Part shown: piece after piece, positions 15,392-17,712 of the stretch | Layout of the letters: each line of letters begins with the position of its first letter | How positions within the stretch are numbered: the stretch's first letter is position 1 | Assembly (NCBI GenBank): GCA_002386585.1 | Contig: DGIZ01000033.1 | Location: forward strand, 1-17,712 | Direction: 5' to 3' | DNA length: 17,712 nt | Source of the DNA: Brevundimonas sp. UBA4609 | GTDB taxonomy: Bacteria > Pseudomonadota > Alphaproteobacteria > Caulobacterales > Caulobacteraceae | Notes under the pieces: generated by a model | Told to the model about the DNA's origin: nothing | The model's database searches: none | What the model saw: the letters and a program-made list of their open reading frames with translations, nothing else | Program-made: the position numbers and the translations under genes

Positions 15392-15714
15392 ACGAGATGG
15401 AAGATGATCGTGTTTTCAAGGCGTTGGCCCATGCTCGTCGTCGGCAGATGCTGGACTGCCTGAAGGAAGGTCCGGTCACCACCGGCGGATTGTGCGAGCG
15501 TTTCGACGACATGGACCGCTGCACCGTGATGCAGCATCTGAAGGTGCTGGAAGGCGCAGGCCTGGTGGTGGCGCGAAGGGAGGGGCGCGAGCGGTGGAAC
15601 CACCTCGACGCCCTGCCGATCAAACGCATTCATGACCGCTGGATCAGCGAATACGCTGGTCACGCCCTGTCTTTGATCGACCGATTGAAGCACGATTTGG
15701 AAGGACGGGCCTGA
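15385..15714 (+). CDS. ArsR-family winged-helix transcriptional regulator
   Basis: This is a 109-residue regulator made of one winged HTH. The first helix is VFKALAHARRRQMLDCLKEG (10-29), the recognition helix region DRCTVMQHLKVLEGAGLV (44-61), and the wing VARREGRERWNHL (62-74). Cys25, Cys37 and Cys46 are present but not in the CVC metal-site arrangement of arsenic sensors, so metal sensing is doubtful. Members paired with SRPBCC genes usually lack it. It is divergent from the SRPBCC-VOC pair and likely represses both directions through the palindrome at 15367-15386. No Shine-Dalgarno lies at a proper distance before ATG 15385. A TATAAA at 15371-15376 would place transcription start at or near the ATG, so a leaderless mRNA is likely. 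Confidence 0.92.
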   Translation: MSNEMEDDRVFKALAHARRRQMLDCLKEGPVTTGGLCERFDDMDRCTVMQHLKVLEGAGLVVARREGRERWNHLDALPIKRIHDRWISEYAGHALSLIDRLKHDLEGRA

Positions 15715-15841
15715 GGCGATCTGCCTTAACCGGCGACCTGCGCTCGCGCTGCGCCCAACGCCGCCGCCATCAGGCAAGGTCGCCGCGCCGAGCTCCCGCC
15801 GCATCAATGCTCGATGCAGCGGCAGATACTTCGTGAATGTT

Positions 15842-15869
15842 GCTTAGTGGTTTCGAACCGGCGCTAAGC
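15842..15869. other. Two-part hairpin after arsR
   Basis: An outer stem, GCTTAG (15842-15847) with CTAAGC (15864-15869), encloses an inner stem, GGTT-TCG-AACC (15849-15859). It lies about 130 nt after the arsR stop and 30 nt before the padR promoter. There is no T run, so it is a weak terminator candidate; an operator or small structured RNA is also possible. The 15715-15900 gap otherwise shows nothing recognisable. Confidence 0.35.
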
Positions 15870-15900
15870 GGTCCTGACGCAAATCAGATAGCGAAGGTCG

Positions 15901-15944
15901 TTGACAGCCTCATACAGTATGTCGCATACACTGTGTGTCACACA
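15901..15944 (+). promoter_or_regulatory. Promoter and probable PadR operators
   Basis: An exact TTGACA at 15901-15906 is followed after 17 bp by GCATAC (15924-15929), a weak -10. Two palindromes lie over and after it: CATAC-A-GTATG (15911-15921) and TGTGTG-T-CACACA (15932-15944). The direct repeat CATACA occurs at 15911 and 15925. Palindromes placed in this way suit autorepression by the PadR protein encoded next. The motifs are clear, but the binding is inferred. Confidence 0.5.
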
Positions 15945-15971
15945 CTATGTGGCGGCAGGTGAGGCGGCGCC

Positions 15972-16295
15972 GTGGATCGGGAACTGTTCGAGACGATGCG
16001 GCTGGAGCTGCGGCGCGGGACGCTGGTCCTGGCGGTGCTCGCCTGCCTGCGGACCGAACGCTACGGCTACACCCTGCGTCAGGCGCTGGCGGCGGACGGG
16101 CTGGAGATGGAGGAATCCACCCTCTATCCCCTGTTGCGGCGGCTGGAGGGGCAGGGGCTGCTGACCAGCGAATGGCGCGAGGAGGAGAAGCGAAAGAAGC
16201 GCTTCTACGTCCTGTCGCCGGGGGGCGAGGCCATGCTGGCCGCCCTGACCGAGGAATGGCGCGGCATCAACGCCTCGCTGGAACGATTGCTCTGA
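15972..16295 (+). CDS. PadR-family transcriptional regulator
   Basis: This is a 107-residue regulator. Its PadR winged helix includes RRGTLVLAVLACLRTERYGYTL (14-35), the recognition helix ESTLYPLLRRLEGQGLL (48-64) and the wing KKRFYVLSPGGEAML (75-89), all close to family consensus. A short C-terminal helix for dimerisation follows, as in the small PadR subfamily. The start is GTG 15972, with GAGG at 15961-15964 spaced 7 nt. The next gene begins 19 nt after its stop and encodes a membrane protein with a HAAS-like domain. PadR plus HAAS protein is a recurrent pair, in which the regulator is thought to control its own operon in response to membrane or envelope signals. Upstream palindromes support autoregulation. 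Confidence 0.93.
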   Translation: MDRELFETMRLELRRGTLVLAVLACLRTERYGYTLRQALAADGLEMEESTLYPLLRRLEGQGLLTSEWREEEKRKKRFYVLSPGGEAMLAALTEEWRGINASLERLL

Positions 16296-16314
16296 AGGGA
16301 CGGGAGAGGGCGCG

Positions 16315-17445
16315 ATGGACATCATCGAACGCTATCTGGAGGCCGTGGCGGCGCAGCTGCCGACCGAGGACCGCGAGGACATCGTCGCCGAGCTGCGCGA
16401 CCTGATCCTGAGCCGCGTCGAGGCGCGCGAGGAGGAACTGGGCCGGGCGCTGAGCGACGAGGAGAAGGAGGCGATCCTGCACGAGATCGGCCACCCGCTG
16501 ATCGTCGCCGCCCGCTATCGCAAGGGGCCGGACAGCCTGATCGGGCCGGAGCTGTTCCCCTATTGGCTGTTCGGGGCCAAGGCCGGGCTGATCGTCATCG
16601 CGGCGGTGCAGGCGCTGGGGCTGCTGATCAGCGTGCTGGGCGCGCCGGCCGATTTCGGGCGAGCGATCAGCCAGGCCTTCCACGGCTTCTTCTCCGGAGG
16701 GCTGACCCTGCTGGGGGCGCTGACGCTGGCCGGAGCGATCATGGAGCATTACGACATCAAGCCGAAGTGGCTGACCAAATGGCGGGTGCGCGACCTGTCG
16801 GCCTTCGGCCTGGCCGATCCGGCGAAGTGGGGCGCCTCCCTGGCCGGAACCGAGAAGGCCAAGTCCGAGTGGTTGCCGAAGGGCGCGCGCGTCTGGGGCG
16901 TTCGCGCCGAAACGCGGGGCGCGGCCGACGCCCTGTGGTCCCTCATATTCAGCGGGATCTTTCTGTTGTGGTGGATGGGCGTGATCCGTTTCGACGCGCT
17001 GAGCCAGTTCACGCTGCGCAGCGGCGAGGTGGCGGTGGCGGCTGCGCCGATCTGGTCGACGCTTTACGGCGTCATCCTGGCCTTGGTGACGGCGGGGATG
17101 GTCGTGGACGCCGTGACCATAGCGCGAGGTGGCGCGGACCGCGTGACCTGGACGCTGAGGATTCCTCTGGCGGCGGCGGCGATCTGGCTGGCCTGGCGTC
17201 TGTTCGATGCGGGCTGGTGGTTCACGCTGACGCAGGGCGAACAGGTCGCCAAGGTGATGGGCGGGCCCGCCAACCGGATCGGCACAGAGCTGCTACGTGC
17301 GTTGCATCTGGAAGGACGCGGGCTGGAGGAAACCGCCGTGACGCTGGGCGCGGTGCTCAGCTGGGTGCTGGTGATCGCCATGGTCGGCTATGGCGTCAGC
17401 ATTGTGCAGAACCTGTGGCGGATCGCGACGACGCGCGCTCGCTGA
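16315..17445 (+). CDS. HAAS-like domain integral membrane protein
   Basis: This is a 376-residue inner-membrane protein. Residues 1-70 form a helical cytoplasmic domain, with [20 protein letters not shown], then [13 protein letters not shown] and the [16 protein letters not shown] segment. This matches the HAAS signalling-associated domain found beside PadR genes. About six membrane helices follow (roughly 84-108, 122-143, 207-226, 246-268, 281-297, 344-368). A soluble loop lies at 150-205 and a basic C-terminal end follows the last helix. Start ATG 16315 has GGGAGAGG a few bases upstream. It is the second gene of the padR operon. No transport or enzyme motif is visible. A part in membrane signalling with PadR is inference from the common pairing. 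Confidence 0.85.
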   Translation: MDIIERYLEAVAAQLPTEDREDIVAELRDLILSRVEAREEELGRALSDEEKEAILHEIGHPLIVAARYRKGPDSLIGPELFPYWLFGAKAGLIVIAAVQALGLLISVLGAPADFGRAISQAFHGFFSGGLTLLGALTLAGAIMEHYDIKPKWLTKWRVRDLSAFGLADPAKWGASLAGTEKAKSEWLPKGARVWGVRAETRGAADALWSLIFSGIFLLWWMGVIRFDALSQFTLRSGEVAVAAAPIWSTLYGVILALVTAGMVVDAVTIARGGADRVTWTLRIPLAAAAIWLAWRLFDAGWWFTLTQGEQVAKVMGGPANRIGTELLRALHLEGRGLEETAVTLGAVLSWVLVIAMVGYGVSIVQNLWRIATTRAR

Positions 17446-17512
17446 ACCGACGCGGCGCCGTCATGTCCGAAAACCGCGAGACAGGGCGGCGCGGCGGGCG
17501 CATGTTGCGGGC

Positions 17513-17712
17513 ATGGAAAACGCCCGCGACATGCTGGATCAGGAGGCCTGCTATCGGGCCGTCCTGACGCGCGACCCGCGCTTCGACGGGCGCTTCTTCA
17601 CCTGTGTGAAGACGACGGGGATCTATTGTCGTCCGGTCTGCCCGGCGCGGACGCCGAAGCGCGAGAACATGACCTTCGTCATCAGCGCGGCGGCGGCCGA
17701 GGAGGCGGGCTT
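17513..17712 (+). CDS. Ada-type metal-binding domain DNA alkylation repair protein, cut by window end
   Basis: Sixty-six complete codons are visible. The segment [14 protein letters not shown], then [20 protein letters not shown], matches the N-terminal zinc domain of Ada, which takes methyl groups from phosphotriesters in DNA. Cys39 and Cys43 correspond to Ada Cys38 and Cys42; the second cysteine pair would lie beyond the window. Downstream domains may be AraC plus methyltransferase (Ada) or the AlkA glycosylase fusion common in proteobacteria; this cannot be told here. ATG 17513 is used. A second ATG at 17531 is possible, and neither has a strong ribosome site. It lies 67 nt after the HAAS gene on the same strand. 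Confidence 0.85.
   Translation, partial: MENARDMLDQEACYRAVLTRDPRFDGRFFTCVKTTGIYCRPVCPARTPKRENMTFVISAAAAEEAG

Noticed and set aside
15388..15807. A 139-codon minus-strand frame opposite arsR
   Set aside because: It is a shadow of arsR that extends into non-coding sequence, with no family features.
15849..15859. tRNA T-arm-like GGTTTCGAACC
   Set aside because: No acceptor stem, anticodon arm or CCA-side pairing surrounds it.
17463..17567. A short plus-strand frame starting ATG 17463 (MSENRE)
   Set aside because: It overlaps the Ada-type gene in another frame and has no ribosome site or known features.

Overview
The window is high-GC, densely coded bacterial chromosome. The coding style points to the alphaproteobacterial order Caulobacterales, most likely Brevundimonas or a close relative. 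The reasons are the UvrB with an alphaproteobacterial-type N-terminal extension, a large TonB-dependent receptor preceded by an AT-rich leader, a GTTC-N7-GTTC type SOS box, and the intergenic palindromic repeats. The genus is an inference from memory of the families, not from a search. No rRNA, tRNA, CRISPR array, transposase or prophage gene was seen.

Left part (1-2979, minus strand): a DUF559 (Vsr-like) endonuclease gene broken by an in-frame TGA lies between two copies of a ~140-bp compound palindromic repeat. Next comes uvrB, the nucleotide-excision-repair helicase subunit, with a candidate LexA box lying on its start codons. A 380-bp AT-rich gap separates uvrB from a divergent TonB-dependent receptor (3360-6359), which ends in a clear hairpin terminator.

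Middle (6479-9221, plus strand): three genes with overlapping stop and start codons. They are a StlD/DarB-type ketosynthase with an intact Cys-His-Asn triad, a heme-oxygenase-like diiron oxidase candidate, and a protein of unknown family. This looks like a compact biosynthetic unit acting on acyl chains and is the best candidate here for an undescribed pathway. An SDF-family symporter with an altered substrate-binding motif follows (9283-10590). It overlaps, tail to tail, a lipoprotein gene (10548-11174, minus) whose only well-supported start is an ATC codon. A small upstream ORF (11178-11387) forms an operon with that lipoprotein gene.

Right part: a secreted M14 zinc peptidase with a C-terminal amidotransferase-like domain (11612-14242, minus) has the third repeat copy at its 3' end. 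An ArsR-type repressor gene (15385-15714) is divergent from an SRPBCC-VOC pair. A 20-bp palindrome sits inside the shared promoter and over the arsR start codon, which suggests control of both directions. A PadR regulator then precedes a six-TM protein with an N-terminal HAAS-like domain. The window ends inside an Ada-type DNA-alkylation-repair gene.

Across the window, all three repeat copies lie in the same orientation, 1-5 nt after the stop codon of a minus-strand gene. One of these genes is the DUF559 nuclease itself.
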